Origin: Kriegella aquimaris
GTDB taxonomy: Bacteria; Bacteroidota; Bacteroidia; Flavobacteriales; Flavobacteriaceae
Reading direction: 5' to 3'
DNA: 64,000 nucleotides
Assembly (NCBI RefSeq): GCF_900103215.1
Contig: NZ_FNGV01000002.1
Coordinates: 372,001 to 436,000, forward strand
Part shown: one piece after another, positions 46,095-53,974 of the stretch
Layout of the letters: each line of letters opens with the position of its first letter
How positions within the stretch are numbered: position 1 is the first letter of the stretch
Made by a program: the position numbers and the translations under genes
Notes under the pieces: model-generated
The model's database searches: none
What the model saw: only the letters and a program-made list of their open reading frames with translations
Told to the model about the DNA's origin: nothing

Positions 46095-47632
46095 CACAAT
46101 TTTCAGAAAACGATTTAGCACAGCTTTCAAAGAAGAAAATAGAAACTGAAATAGTAGCAAACCAGATCAAGACCTTTAAAGAGGGTGTGCCGTTTGTACA
46201 TTTGTTAAAAGCGGCGGTGGTCGGTGACGGTATTTCCAAGTTTTCACAAGGGGTGGAAGACGTATTGGTACAGCGCTTTGATAATTCACATGATCAGTTT
46301 TCATTGCTTAAGTTCGTGCCCGCTTCTGGTGCAGCATCTCGAATGTTCAAGGCTTTGTTCAATTTTCTTGAGAATTATGATTTCACCAAAGAAAGCCTAG
46401 AGGCCTATATCGAGCGTACAAATGATAGTGATATCAAACGGTTTTCCGAAGGAATGCAGAATTTTGCATTTTACGATCTTGTGAAAAATAGGATTGCGGG
46501 TAGAACAAACTCAAAAGATGAAGAAGTATATCTCTTTGTGAAAGAACTTCTGTCTGATAAAGCCCTGAATTACGGTTTTTACCCTAAAGGATTATTGCCT
46601 TTTCACAATTATGGAGATTATACTGCCACCCCTTTCGAAGAGCATTTAAAAGAGGCTGCAGCCTATGCCAAAAACAATCATTCGGCCAAACTACATTTTA
46701 CCATCTCTGAACAACATGGGGAACTGTTTAATAAAGAGTTTGAGAAAATCAAGCAAAGAGTATCCGATGCGACCAAAACGTCATTTGATGTTAGCTATTC
46801 CTATCAAAAACCTTCTACCGATACCATTGCGGTAGATATGGATAACAAACCTTTTCGAAATTCGGATGGGTCCTTATTGTTCAGGCCTGGCGGACACGGG
46901 GCACTTATTGAAAACCTGAATGAACAAGATGCCGATATTATTTTTGTAAAAAATATTGATAATGTGGTGGCACCAGAATTCGCTGCGGCTATCGCGAAGA
47001 ATAAAAAGATACTTGCGGGTCTCTTATTACGGGTGCAAGAAAAAGCCTTTGCTTACGCCAAACAATTGGACGAAGGTGACATGACGGCTGAATTGATGGA
47101 AGAGATCGAACGTTTTCTGAAAGACGAATTGAATGTTCGCTTACCCGAGAACTTTTCCGGATTTAGTCTTCAAGATCAATTAGACATATTAAAAGACAAA
47201 ATTAATCGACCCATACGTATTTGTGGTATGGTGAAAAATGAGGGAGAACCCGGTGGCGGACCATTTTGGATACTTGACCAAAATAACCATGTGTCGTTGC
47301 AAATCGTAGAGTCGGCGCAAATCGATATGGCAGATGAAAACCAATTGGCTATTTTGAAGAATTCAACACATTTTAACCCGGTAGATCTAGTTTGTGGGAT
47401 AAAAAATTATAAGGGAGAGAAGTATAATCTTTTGAACTTTGTAAACCGAAAACAAGGTTTTATAACAAGCAAGACCAAAGAAGGAAGAGCACTAAAGGCA
47501 TTGGAACTGCCCGGACTTTGGAACGGTGCTATGGCTTTTTGGAATACCATTTTTGTAGAAGTTCCATTGGTTACCTTTAATCCGGTAAAAACTGTTAATG
47601 ACCTCTTGAAACCGGCTCATCAGGTAAAGTAG
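46091..47632 (+). CDS. DUF4301 family protein
   Basis: 513 residues without a signal peptide. The sequence matches the DUF4301 family, which resembles a nucleotidyltransferase-like fold: RFDNSHDQFSLLKFVPASGAASRMFKAL near residue 60 and LLFRPGGHGALIENLNEQDADIIFVKNIDN near 255-290. This pattern resembles UTP-sugar nucleotidyltransferases (inference). Its start overlaps the kinase gene by ATGA. A 22-bp perfect-stem terminator follows. Confidence 0.8.
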   Translation: MTQFSENDLAQLSKKKIETEIVANQIKTFKEGVPFVHLLKAAVVGDGISKFSQGVEDVLVQRFDNSHDQFSLLKFVPASGAASRMFKALFNFLENYDFTKESLEAYIERTNDSDIKRFSEGMQNFAFYDLVKNRIAGRTNSKDEEVYLFVKELLSDKALNYGFYPKGLLPFHNYGDYTATPFEEHLKEAAAYAKNNHSAKLHFTISEQHGELFNKEFEKIKQRVSDATKTSFDVSYSYQKPSTDTIAVDMDNKPFRNSDGSLLFRPGGHGALIENLNEQDADIIFVKNIDNVVAPEFAAAIAKNKKILAGLLLRVQEKAFAYAKQLDEGDMTAELMEEIERFLKDELNVRLPENFSGFSLQDQLDILKDKINRPIRICGMVKNEGEPGGGPFWILDQNNHVSLQIVESAQIDMADENQLAILKNSTHFNPVDLVCGIKNYKGEKYNLLNFVNRKQGFITSKTKEGRALKALELPGLWNGAMAFWNTIFVEVPLVTFNPVKTVNDLLKPAHQVK

Positions 47633-47672
47633 GTAATTATAGGTAAATCTTACCTTGTGCCTCATGGGGCCG

Positions 47673-47717
47673 AAAACCCGAAAAAGTGTGTAAGTCTTAC
47701 ACACTTTTTCGGGTTTT
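47673..47717 (+). terminator. Long perfect hairpin terminator of the PnuC operon
   Basis: Left arm 47673-47694 and right arm 47696-47717 are a perfect 22-bp inverted repeat around one base, followed by T. The right arm begins CTTACACACTTTTTC and contains a TTACACA repeat shared with the upstream regions of the following cassettes. Confidence 0.85.
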
Positions 47718-47840
47718 TACACATCCATATACATATCTTGTTCGCGAAATATTTTATTTAAACATCTGATAATAAGTATTTTAAGTTCTTGTTTAAACAA
47801 AAAATGTAGGTTGGCATTATTTTTCCTTTATACTATATGA
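47697..47840 (+). promoter_or_regulatory. Sigma-54-like promoter region of cassette 1
   Basis: TTACACA repeats at 47697-47703 and 47717-47723 (20 bp apart) lie upstream of TTGGCATTATTTTTCC (from 47811). The latter matches the sigma-54 -24 element (TTGGCA) and three of four bases of the -12 element. GG lies 64 bp before the ATG. No TAnnTTTG is present. Confidence 0.45.
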
Positions 47841-47877
47841 TTTCAAAACAAAAACAATAATTTAAAAACACACAAAG

Positions 47878-48183
47878 ATGAAAAATTTAATGATTGTAGC
47901 AGCAATGTCTCTAGGAACTATGACTGCTTTCGCACAAGAAGAAGCTCCTGCCGTTGAAGAGGTAGTAACTGAAGTAGTTGAGTCTCAAGATGGTTTTAAC
48001 GAAGTAGCAATCGAAGAGTTGCCAGAAGCAATTTCTGCCGCTCTAGAAGCTGCACATCCTGGTGCTACTATTTCTAAGGCATATGCCAACGAAGAAGCAC
48101 AGTACAAGTTGGAAGTTGCTAAAGAAGACGGTTCTGCTGTAGAATTGTATGCAGATGCTGAAGGCAACTGGATCGATATGTAA
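47878..48183 (+). CDS. Secreted PepSY-like small protein, cassette 1
   Basis: 101 residues. A signal peptide (MKNLMIVAAMSLGTMTAFA) is followed by an acidic Glu/Val-rich spacer. A PepSY-like region of about 60 residues then contains FNEVAIEELPEAISAAL, HPGATISKAYANEE and YKLEVAKEDGSAVELYADAEGNWIDM. It is the most diverged at the N-terminus of three tandem paralogues. PepSY-like domains often bind or inhibit other proteins in the periplasm or outside; the role here is unknown. It has its own promoter region and terminator. Confidence 0.88.
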   Translation: MKNLMIVAAMSLGTMTAFAQEEAPAVEEVVTEVVESQDGFNEVAIEELPEAISAALEAAHPGATISKAYANEEAQYKLEVAKEDGSAVELYADAEGNWIDM

Positions 48184-48230
48184 TTAGGCGTCTATTGATT
48201 TTCTGCGATTTAATCGTAGAAATGAATAGG

Positions 48231-48261
48231 AAAGCCCCAACGTAAACGTTGGGGCTTTTTT
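48231..48261 (+). terminator. Terminator of cassette 1
   Basis: A 12-bp stem (AAAGCCCCAACG / CGTTGGGGCTTT) with a TAAA loop and T run, nearly the same as the cassette 2 terminator. Confidence 0.9.
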
Positions 48262-48355
48262 AATGGTCTTCCTTTTATACTTACTGTCTTACGTAATTGA
48301 TTGAGATATCCCTTCATAACTCACATTGCTTTAAAAGTCAAATGTTGTTTACATA

Positions 48356-48485
48356 TTACACAGTTTTAGTGCTACCTCCCCAAAATTACACACACTAAAG
48401 TAGAGGTGTATATTGTAACATGTTGATATTCAACAAATTGTAATTTTTGATAAGATTGGTATCATATTTTCTATATACATAAGGA
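48356..48485 (+). promoter_or_regulatory. Sigma-54-like promoter region of cassette 2
   Basis: TTACACA at 48356-48362 and 48386-48392 (30 bp apart) precede TTGGTATCATATTTTC (from 48456). GG lies 63 bp before the ATG. The sequence is closely repeated upstream of cassette 3. The 338-bp gap holds only this and the cassette 1 terminator. Confidence 0.45.
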
Positions 48486-48521
48486 GTTTAATTATTAATA
48501 ACACTATTAAAAATAAGAATC

Positions 48522-48824
48522 ATGAAAAAATTAGTTTTTGTATTAGCATTGTCATTAGGAAGTTTTACTGCATTTGCTCAAGATGCTGAATCAGTTCAAG
48601 AAGAAGCAACTGAAGTTGTGGCCACTCAAGATGGTTTTAACGAAGTAGCAATCGAAGAGTTACCAGAATCTATTGCTACCGCTCTAGAAGCTGCTCACCC
48701 AGGTGCTGCTATCTCTAAGGCCTATGTTAACGAAGAGGCTCAATACAAGTTGGAAGTTGCCAAAGAAGACGGTTCTGCAGTTGAATTGTATGCAGATGCT
48801 GAAGGTAACTGGATTGACATGTAA
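48522..48824 (+). CDS. Secreted PepSY-like small protein, cassette 2
   Basis: 100 residues. Its signal peptide (MKKLVFVLALSLGSFTAFA) and acidic spacer are identical to cassette 3. Its C-terminal half is nearly identical to cassette 1 (YKLEVAKEDGSAVELYADAEGNWIDM). It therefore looks like a mosaic joining the two neighbours, consistent with recombination between the tandem copies. The function is unknown, as for cassette 1. Confidence 0.88.
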   Translation: MKKLVFVLALSLGSFTAFAQDAESVQEEATEVVATQDGFNEVAIEELPESIATALEAAHPGAAISKAYVNEEAQYKLEVAKEDGSAVELYADAEGNWIDM

Positions 48825-48878
48825 TCAGGCACTCAATAATTTTCCAAGAGTGATCGTTTAGATTATTTTGTGGAAAGA

Positions 48879-48910
48879 AAAAGCCCTAACGGAAACGTTA
48901 GGGCTTTTTT
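48879..48910 (+). terminator. Terminator of cassette 2
   Basis: A 13-bp stem (AAAAGCCCTAACG / CGTTAGGGCTTTT) with a GAAA loop and T run. It differs from the cassette 1 terminator by a compensated base pair. Confidence 0.9.
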
Positions 48911-49006
48911 CATGTTTACATATATCACACTGTAACTCATAAGATGTTTATGTTAGAAATGACCATGACTCCGTGTTTAGAAATACAACATCCTTGCGTT
49001 TACATT

Positions 49007-49136
49007 TTACACATTTTTTCACGAAAGTTCACAGAATTACACACATTAAAACAAGTCGTCATTTTTCAAAGTATTCATAATCAATCAATTATAATTTATG
49101 TTGAGATTGGTATCATATTTTCTATGTATATAGAGA
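49007..49136 (+). promoter_or_regulatory. Sigma-54-like promoter region of cassette 3
   Basis: TTACACA at 49007-49013 and 49037-49043 (30 bp apart) precede TTGGTATCATATTTTC (from 49107). All spacings equal those of cassette 2, including 63 bp from GG to the ATG. The 348-bp gap between cassettes 2 and 3 holds only the cassette 2 terminator and this region. Confidence 0.45.
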
Positions 49137-49172
49137 GTTCAATTATTAATAACACTATTAAAGATAAATATC

Positions 49173-49475
49173 ATGAAAAAATTAGTTTTTGTATTAGCAC
49201 TGTCACTAGGAAGTTTTACTGCATTCGCTCAAGATGCTGAATCAGTTCAAGAAGAGGCAACTGAAGTCGTAGCAACTCAAGATGGTTTTAACGAAGTAGC
49301 TGCTGATGAATTACCAGAAGCTGTTACTGCTGCCGTTTCTAAGAACTATCCAACAGCTAGTATCGACAAGGCCTATGTTAACGAAGAAAAGCAATATAAG
49401 TTAGAAGTATCATTGGAAGATGGTACTGCCGGAACATTATATGCTGACGAAAGTGGAAACTGGATTGAAATGTAA
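49173..49475 (+). CDS. Secreted PepSY-like small protein, cassette 3
   Basis: 100 residues. The first 46 residues match cassette 2 exactly. The rest has diverged: AADELPEAVTAAVSKNYP, SIDKAYVNEEKQYKLEVSLED and TAGTLYADESGNWIEM. This suggests separate selection on the domain while the signal and spacer stayed fixed. It is followed by its own terminator and then a gap leading to the sigma-54 regulator gene. Confidence 0.88.
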   Translation: MKKLVFVLALSLGSFTAFAQDAESVQEEATEVVATQDGFNEVAADELPEAVTAAVSKNYPTASIDKAYVNEEKQYKLEVSLEDGTAGTLYADESGNWIEM

Positions 49476-49514
49476 TAACTTGAGTTATTTGTTTTGTATC
49501 AAGTTGGTTTGGTC

Positions 49515-49552
49515 AGAAAGGGGTTGTAGCAATACAACCTCTTTCTTTTTTT
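49515..49552 (+). terminator. Terminator of cassette 3
   Basis: A 14-bp stem with one mismatch (AGAAAGGGGTTGTA / TACAACCTCTTTCT, GCAA loop) and a long T run, unrelated in sequence to the other two terminators. Confidence 0.88.
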
Positions 49553-49664
49553 ATTAAAGTCTTTGAAATTTATTAACCTTGCGGTTATTTTTTTAAAATA
49601 TAAACTTAGAGATGATAATAACTTTTTCGAACGCTTCTTCGAATAGTATATCAATTGGACTTGC

Positions 49665-49686
49665 AATGCCTTTCGGGCATTTTTTG
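49665..49686 (+). terminator. Second hairpin with T run between cassette 3 and the regulator gene
   Basis: AATGCC / GGCATT with a TTTCG loop and TTTTT. It lies 190 bp after cassette 3 and 129 bp before the regulator gene. No gene ends here, so it is a backup terminator, an attenuator for the regulator gene, or the end of an unseen small RNA. Confidence 0.5.
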
Positions 49687-49814
49687 TATTTTAAACAGGC
49701 CTTTTAATTCGCGGTATTTTCTCACTTTTCATGAAATATTTTTAAAGTAATATTGATGAATAACGGCTTTCTTATGGTATTTTTACGTAGATACCTATAG
49801 ACTAGAAAATTTTT

Positions 49815-51200
49815 ATGCCAAACATCTTGATAATTGAGGACGATGCTGCTTTTTGTCAAATGCTACAGAAGTTTTTGATTAGGAACGGGTATGACACGGA
49901 AATCAGTTTTACCGCTCCTGACGCCAAAGAAAAAATTAAGAATACCAATTTTGATTTGGTGTTGACCGATTTGCGATTACCTGATTATGATGGAATACAG
50001 TTGTTATCCTATATTAAAGAAATCAATCCGACCATACCTGTAATTTTGATGACCGGTTATGCCGAAGTAGGTTCTGCGGTGAATGCCATGAAGAAAGGGG
50101 CTTTCGATTATATATCGAAACCTTTTACACCTGATGAGGTCGTAATGGTCATTAAGAATGCGTTGAAATCAAAAAGCGAGGCCCAAGATTTATCCGATAA
50201 TATCGAAGAACGGGCAATCACTGCATCAGAAAAAACAACTACACCACAACCTACTGCTTCCATTGGAAAGGGCAATACTGTGCAGGGTATAAGTGAGGCG
50301 TCTAAAAAATTGGAAGAATATATTAAATTGGTTGCCCCGACAGATATGTCCGTTTTGATTACCGGTGAGAGTGGTACTGGCAAAGAAGTGACCGCCAAAG
50401 CCATACACGACAGTAGTAAGCGAAGAGATTTTAATTTTATTGCGGTCGATTGTGGTGCTATTCCTAAAGAATTGGCGACCAGTGAGTTTTTCGGTCATAT
50501 CAAGGGAAGTTTTACAGGCGCTATAGAAGATAAGATTGGTAATTTCGAGGCTGCCAATGGTGGAACCCTATTTTTAGATGAGGTAGGTAATCTTTCCTAT
50601 GAAAACCAGATACAGTTGTTGCGGGCATTGCAAGAACGAAAGATAAAAAGGGTAGGTAGTACCAAAGAGATTACTGTTGATCTGCGCATTATTACCGCTA
50701 CCAATGAAGATTTGACCGAAGCTGTAGAAAAGGGAACTTTTCGTGAAGATTTGTTTCATCGGTTGAACGAATTTTCCATAGAAATCCCCTCGTTGGAAGA
50801 ACGTTTTGAAGATTTGACTTTATTTGCCGATTATTTTTTAAATAAAGCCAACCTTGATTTGGATAAAAATATCAAAAGCTTTTCTAATGAAGTATGGGAT
50901 ATTTTTAGAAGATACCATTGGCCCGGAAACTTACGGGAACTACAAAATGTAATAAAGAGAGCGGTACTTTTGAGCACGGGGGACAAAGTCGAGGCAGATG
51001 CGCTGCCTAGGGAAGTCTCCAATGCAGAAAATACAGGGAGCAAGTCCTCAGAAAATTTATCAAAATCTGAATTTGAAAAAGAGCAAATACTCAAAGCTTT
51101 GAAGAAAACAAACTTCAATAAATCGAAAGCGGCAAAATTGTTGCAGGTTACCCGCAAGACGCTATATAATCGCATCAATCACTATAACTTGGACTTATAG
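49815..51200 (+). CDS. NtrC-type sigma-54-dependent response regulator
   Basis: 461 residues. The receiver domain has Asp52 (LVLTDLRLPDYDG) and Lys in YISKPF. The AAA+ activator domain has Walker A GESGTGKE near residue 185, the sigma-54 contact loop GSFTGA near 230 (Ser in place of the usual Ala) and Walker B GGTLFLDEVG. A C-terminal Fis-type HTH (FNKSKAAKLLQVTRKTLYNRI) binds upstream sites. It activates sigma-54 RNA polymerase. Its partner is probably the convergent hybrid kinase (26-bp overlap at the 3' ends). The three upstream cassettes are likely targets. Confidence 0.93.
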   Translation: MPNILIIEDDAAFCQMLQKFLIRNGYDTEISFTAPDAKEKIKNTNFDLVLTDLRLPDYDGIQLLSYIKEINPTIPVILMTGYAEVGSAVNAMKKGAFDYISKPFTPDEVVMVIKNALKSKSEAQDLSDNIEERAITASEKTTTPQPTASIGKGNTVQGISEASKKLEEYIKLVAPTDMSVLITGESGTGKEVTAKAIHDSSKRRDFNFIAVDCGAIPKELATSEFFGHIKGSFTGAIEDKIGNFEAANGGTLFLDEVGNLSYENQIQLLRALQERKIKRVGSTKEITVDLRIITATNEDLTEAVEKGTFREDLFHRLNEFSIEIPSLEERFEDLTLFADYFLNKANLDLDKNIKSFSNEVWDIFRRYHWPGNLRELQNVIKRAVLLSTGDKVEADALPREVSNAENTGSKSSENLSKSEFEKEQILKALKKTNFNKSKAAKLLQVTRKTLYNRINHYNLDL

Positions 51201-53646
51201 TATTTCGTTCTTTTAGCGCTTTCACTAAATCATTTACTGCCGAAATTAACTTTTGTAGTGCAATATTTAAAGATTCTGAATCCATAGTGGTGCTTTTAGC
51301 CAACTCCAATTGCTCCAATGGAGTAATTGCTCCACGTACCCTTAATTGTCTAAACATAGGTAACATGCGATGGGCGACGTGATTGATCTGTTTGTAATCG
51401 GTAGCGTCTATGGTCTCATTCAATAGCCTCATATTGGTATGGGTATCCCTTAAAAAAGTATCGAGCACTTCTTGTATGGCATCCTCGTTCTTTCCCAAAA
51501 AGGAATATATGGTATCTAAGCTGTAGATTTCCGATTTCTCATCTTCAGCAGTTTTGTGTGCCGGAGTGTCTGGCGCACTATTGGTCTCTATTCCCAACAA
51601 TTTTAATATACCGATTAATTCACCTTTTGAAAAGGGCTTTTGAATTACTTGTGCAAAACCCAGTTTAGAATAAGCTTCGGGCTCAAGGTCACGCCTTCCG
51701 GTCATGGCGATAATTGGTTGGTTCTTATAATGTTTGTAAGTTCCCGATTTAAGTTTTTTCAGTACTTCGAAACCAGTGACCTGAGGCATTTGAATATCCG
51801 TCAACACAATGTCATAGGCTAAATGTGCATCTTCTTCGACACGTAGGAAATTAGTAAAAGCATGAGCGGTAATGCCCATACTTTCCGCCAACTCTTGCAG
51901 CATACGTAGCAAAGAGGTGTCGTCATCAATGATGAGCATGCGCAATTTCGGCGCCATATAAGGCTTTTCTTTTTGCTTGGCCTCTTTGGCATCGGCAATT
52001 TTTAATGGAATTTGTATGGTAAAAGTGCTACCCTGACCTACAGTACTATGTAAACTCAAAGAGCCCTTTAAAAGTTCTGTAAGTTTTTTAGATATGGTCA
52101 GCCCAAGGCCATAGCCCCCGAATTTTTTCTCGGTATCGTGATCCGCTTGGGTAAATTCCTTGAAAATATGCTCTTGCTTCTCTTTGGCGATCCCGATTCC
52201 AGTATCGATAATATCGATTTTGGCGACCATCGATTTTTCTCTTCCAAGAGTTGCCGTGGCCCTTATTTTTATATGACCGTTCTCGGTGAATTTAAAGGCA
52301 TTACCAATGAGATTAGTCAGTATTTGCCTTATACGGAAGGGGTCGCCCAAGACGGTCTTGTGTAATTCGGGGCCTATCTCCAAAAATAACTTTAGATTTT
52401 TATTACTGTGAAGAGCTTGGAGGCTCTCGGCGGTTTCCTGTATGAGATGGGCCGCTACAAAAGGTACTTTTTCGATGTTTAGTTTACCAGCTTCCAGTTT
52501 TGAAAAATCGAGGAGATCATTGACCAAATTCCCAACATATTGTGTTGAAGATTTGACATTTCTCAGGTATCGTTGTTGCTTTTTGGTTAGCTCTGTACTT
52601 TCCATTAATTCCGTATAACCGGTGATCGTATGCAAAGGAGTTCTAAGGTCGTGACTTACCGTAGAGATGAGCTGTTCCCTACTCTTTAAAAGTGATTCTG
52701 AATACTTCTTTTCTTTTTCGAGTTTCTCACGATAGGTCTGCACCTTCCAAAAATCACGATTTATCAGAAAAGTAAACAGCCCAACAATGATAAAGCCTAG
52801 AATTGCCGTAATTCCGGCAAGACGCATAGTTTTTTTAAGGGCAGCCTCCTTTTTAAGATTGTCGTTATAAGTGCTGGTCATTACTTCTTGCTCAAAGGCT
52901 GAAATTATGGCACGCAACTGTTGAGATAACTCTAGGTCGTTCTTGCTGATTTCAAGCTCTTTTCTAGCCAAGCTGTTCTCTGTTGCTGCACTTTTACGTT
53001 TTGCACTCAGCAATTGTGCCTTCGAGGCATTTAAAATTGAATCGATATAAGCCGCATCTTCCCTGCCATCTGCTTTCTTGGGCGAGTTATCTGTAAAGAG
53101 CAAGGCAATTCCGCGAAGTGACTGCTGTATTTTTGGAGAATATTCATCAAAATTTGGCCACAGGTTTTCAGCCGAAAATTTTCCGTAAGACTCCTCTATC
53201 TTATCGAATTCCTTGAGTGCCTTGTCAATAGAATTGTTATTCTTGCTTTGTGCCTTAAGTGTAAAAAGCTGTTTGCTATTGGCGACTTTTTTCTGCAAAA
53301 GCACTTGAAGGCTGTCTAAAAGATTTTTCTGGGAAGCATATTCCGAAAGTAGTTTTAACGAATCGATTTCTGCAAATATGGTATCTATTTTTTGCTCGTA
53401 AGCAGCGAGACTTTCTTTCGTTTTAACCTGGGATACGCGCTTTGATACGCCCTCTACTTCATACAGTTCTGCAATCAGTGAGCCTGTTTTTAATAATTTA
53501 TTGTCATTTTCCTCAACGGTTTCATTGGTTATAAAAACCCGTATTTCAGAATAAATAAAATATCCGGCAACAAAGGCAAGAACGCACAGCACCAGGTAAC
53601 TGAATATTATTTTCGCGTTGAATTTGTTATTAGACTCTTCTCTCAT
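51175..53646 (-). CDS. Hybrid sensor histidine kinase with receiver and Hpt domains
   Basis: 823 residues. TM segments at about 12-31 and 277-295 enclose a helical periplasmic sensor of about 245 residues. HisKA with His332 (STVSHDLRTPLH) and HATPase_c (FKFTENG, DTGIGI, GYGLGLTI) follow. A receiver domain has Asp617 (IVLTDIQMPQVTG) and a C-terminal Hpt domain has His759 (NHVAHRMLPMFRQL). This allows a full His-Asp-His relay to a separate regulator, most likely the adjacent NtrC-type protein, whose gene ends overlapping this one. Confidence 0.93.
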   Translation of the reverse strand: MREESNNKFNAKIIFSYLVLCVLAFVAGYFIYSEIRVFITNETVEENDNKLLKTGSLIAELYEVEGVSKRVSQVKTKESLAAYEQKIDTIFAEIDSLKLLSEYASQKNLLDSLQVLLQKKVANSKQLFTLKAQSKNNNSIDKALKEFDKIEESYGKFSAENLWPNFDEYSPKIQQSLRGIALLFTDNSPKKADGREDAAYIDSILNASKAQLLSAKRKSAATENSLARKELEISKNDLELSQQLRAIISAFEQEVMTSTYNDNLKKEAALKKTMRLAGITAILGFIIVGLFTFLINRDFWKVQTYREKLEKEKKYSESLLKSREQLISTVSHDLRTPLHTITGYTELMESTELTKKQQRYLRNVKSSTQYVGNLVNDLLDFSKLEAGKLNIEKVPFVAAHLIQETAESLQALHSNKNLKLFLEIGPELHKTVLGDPFRIRQILTNLIGNAFKFTENGHIKIRATATLGREKSMVAKIDIIDTGIGIAKEKQEHIFKEFTQADHDTEKKFGGYGLGLTISKKLTELLKGSLSLHSTVGQGSTFTIQIPLKIADAKEAKQKEKPYMAPKLRMLIIDDDTSLLRMLQELAESMGITAHAFTNFLRVEEDAHLAYDIVLTDIQMPQVTGFEVLKKLKSGTYKHYKNQPIIAMTGRRDLEPEAYSKLGFAQVIQKPFSKGELIGILKLLGIETNSAPDTPAHKTAEDEKSEIYSLDTIYSFLGKNEDAIQEVLDTFLRDTHTNMRLLNETIDATDYKQINHVAHRMLPMFRQLRVRGAITPLEQLELAKSTTMDSESLNIALQKLISAVNDLVKALKERNTISPSYSD

Positions 53647-53758
53647 AAACTTCGCCCCCTTTGACTGTATAGTATAGATACGTATTTATCGCTAAAATTG
53701 ACTATAAAGAATAGTTAATATTTGTTATGATATTTAATTTTCCTGCAGTAGTTTTGCT

Positions 53759-53878
53759 CCATCTCAAAGGGGTGCTGAATCCCAAACTTGTCTCAGGTAT
53801 ATTCTGATACAGGTTTAGGACAAGGCTGAGATTATACCCAAGGAACCTGGGCGGGTAATGCTGCCAAGGAATGCGGAA
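53759..53878 (+). ncRNA. TPP (thi-box) riboswitch
   Basis: Conserved TPP aptamer blocks occur in order and at proper spacing: GGGGTGC (53769-53775), CTGAGA (53826-53831) with ATACCC just after, GAACCTG (53843-53849), CGGGTAATGC (53852-53861) and AAGGAA (53866-53871). Binding of thiamine pyrophosphate would repress the TonB receptor and PnuT-like genes downstream. There is no clear terminator stem; a hairpin over the start codon is a possible expression platform. The riboswitch fills most of the 326-bp gap. Confidence 0.93.
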
Positions 53879-53950
53879 GTCGCTATTTGGAATTTCAACC
53901 GTCCTTAGATGGGCAAAATCATGTTTTAATCTAGAATAATAGCCCCTTTT

Positions 53951-53974
53951 ATTCGTAACAATCGTATTACGAAT
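53951..53974 (+). promoter_or_regulatory. Hairpin that would hide the start codon of the thiamine receptor gene
   Basis: Perfect 8-bp inverted repeat ATTCGTAA (53951-53958) / TTACGAAT (53967-53974). The right arm includes the A and T of the ATG at 53973. It lies after the TPP riboswitch. Confidence 0.55.

Noticed and set aside
48944-49240. 98-codon plus-strand frame between cassettes 2 and 3
   Set aside because: It crosses the cassette 3 promoter and start, is low-complexity and has no protein-like pattern; a chance frame.
47878-49475. Repeat array that could suggest CRISPR or satellite DNA
   Set aside because: Units are coding cassettes with promoter and terminator, about 650 bp apart, not short repeats with spacers.
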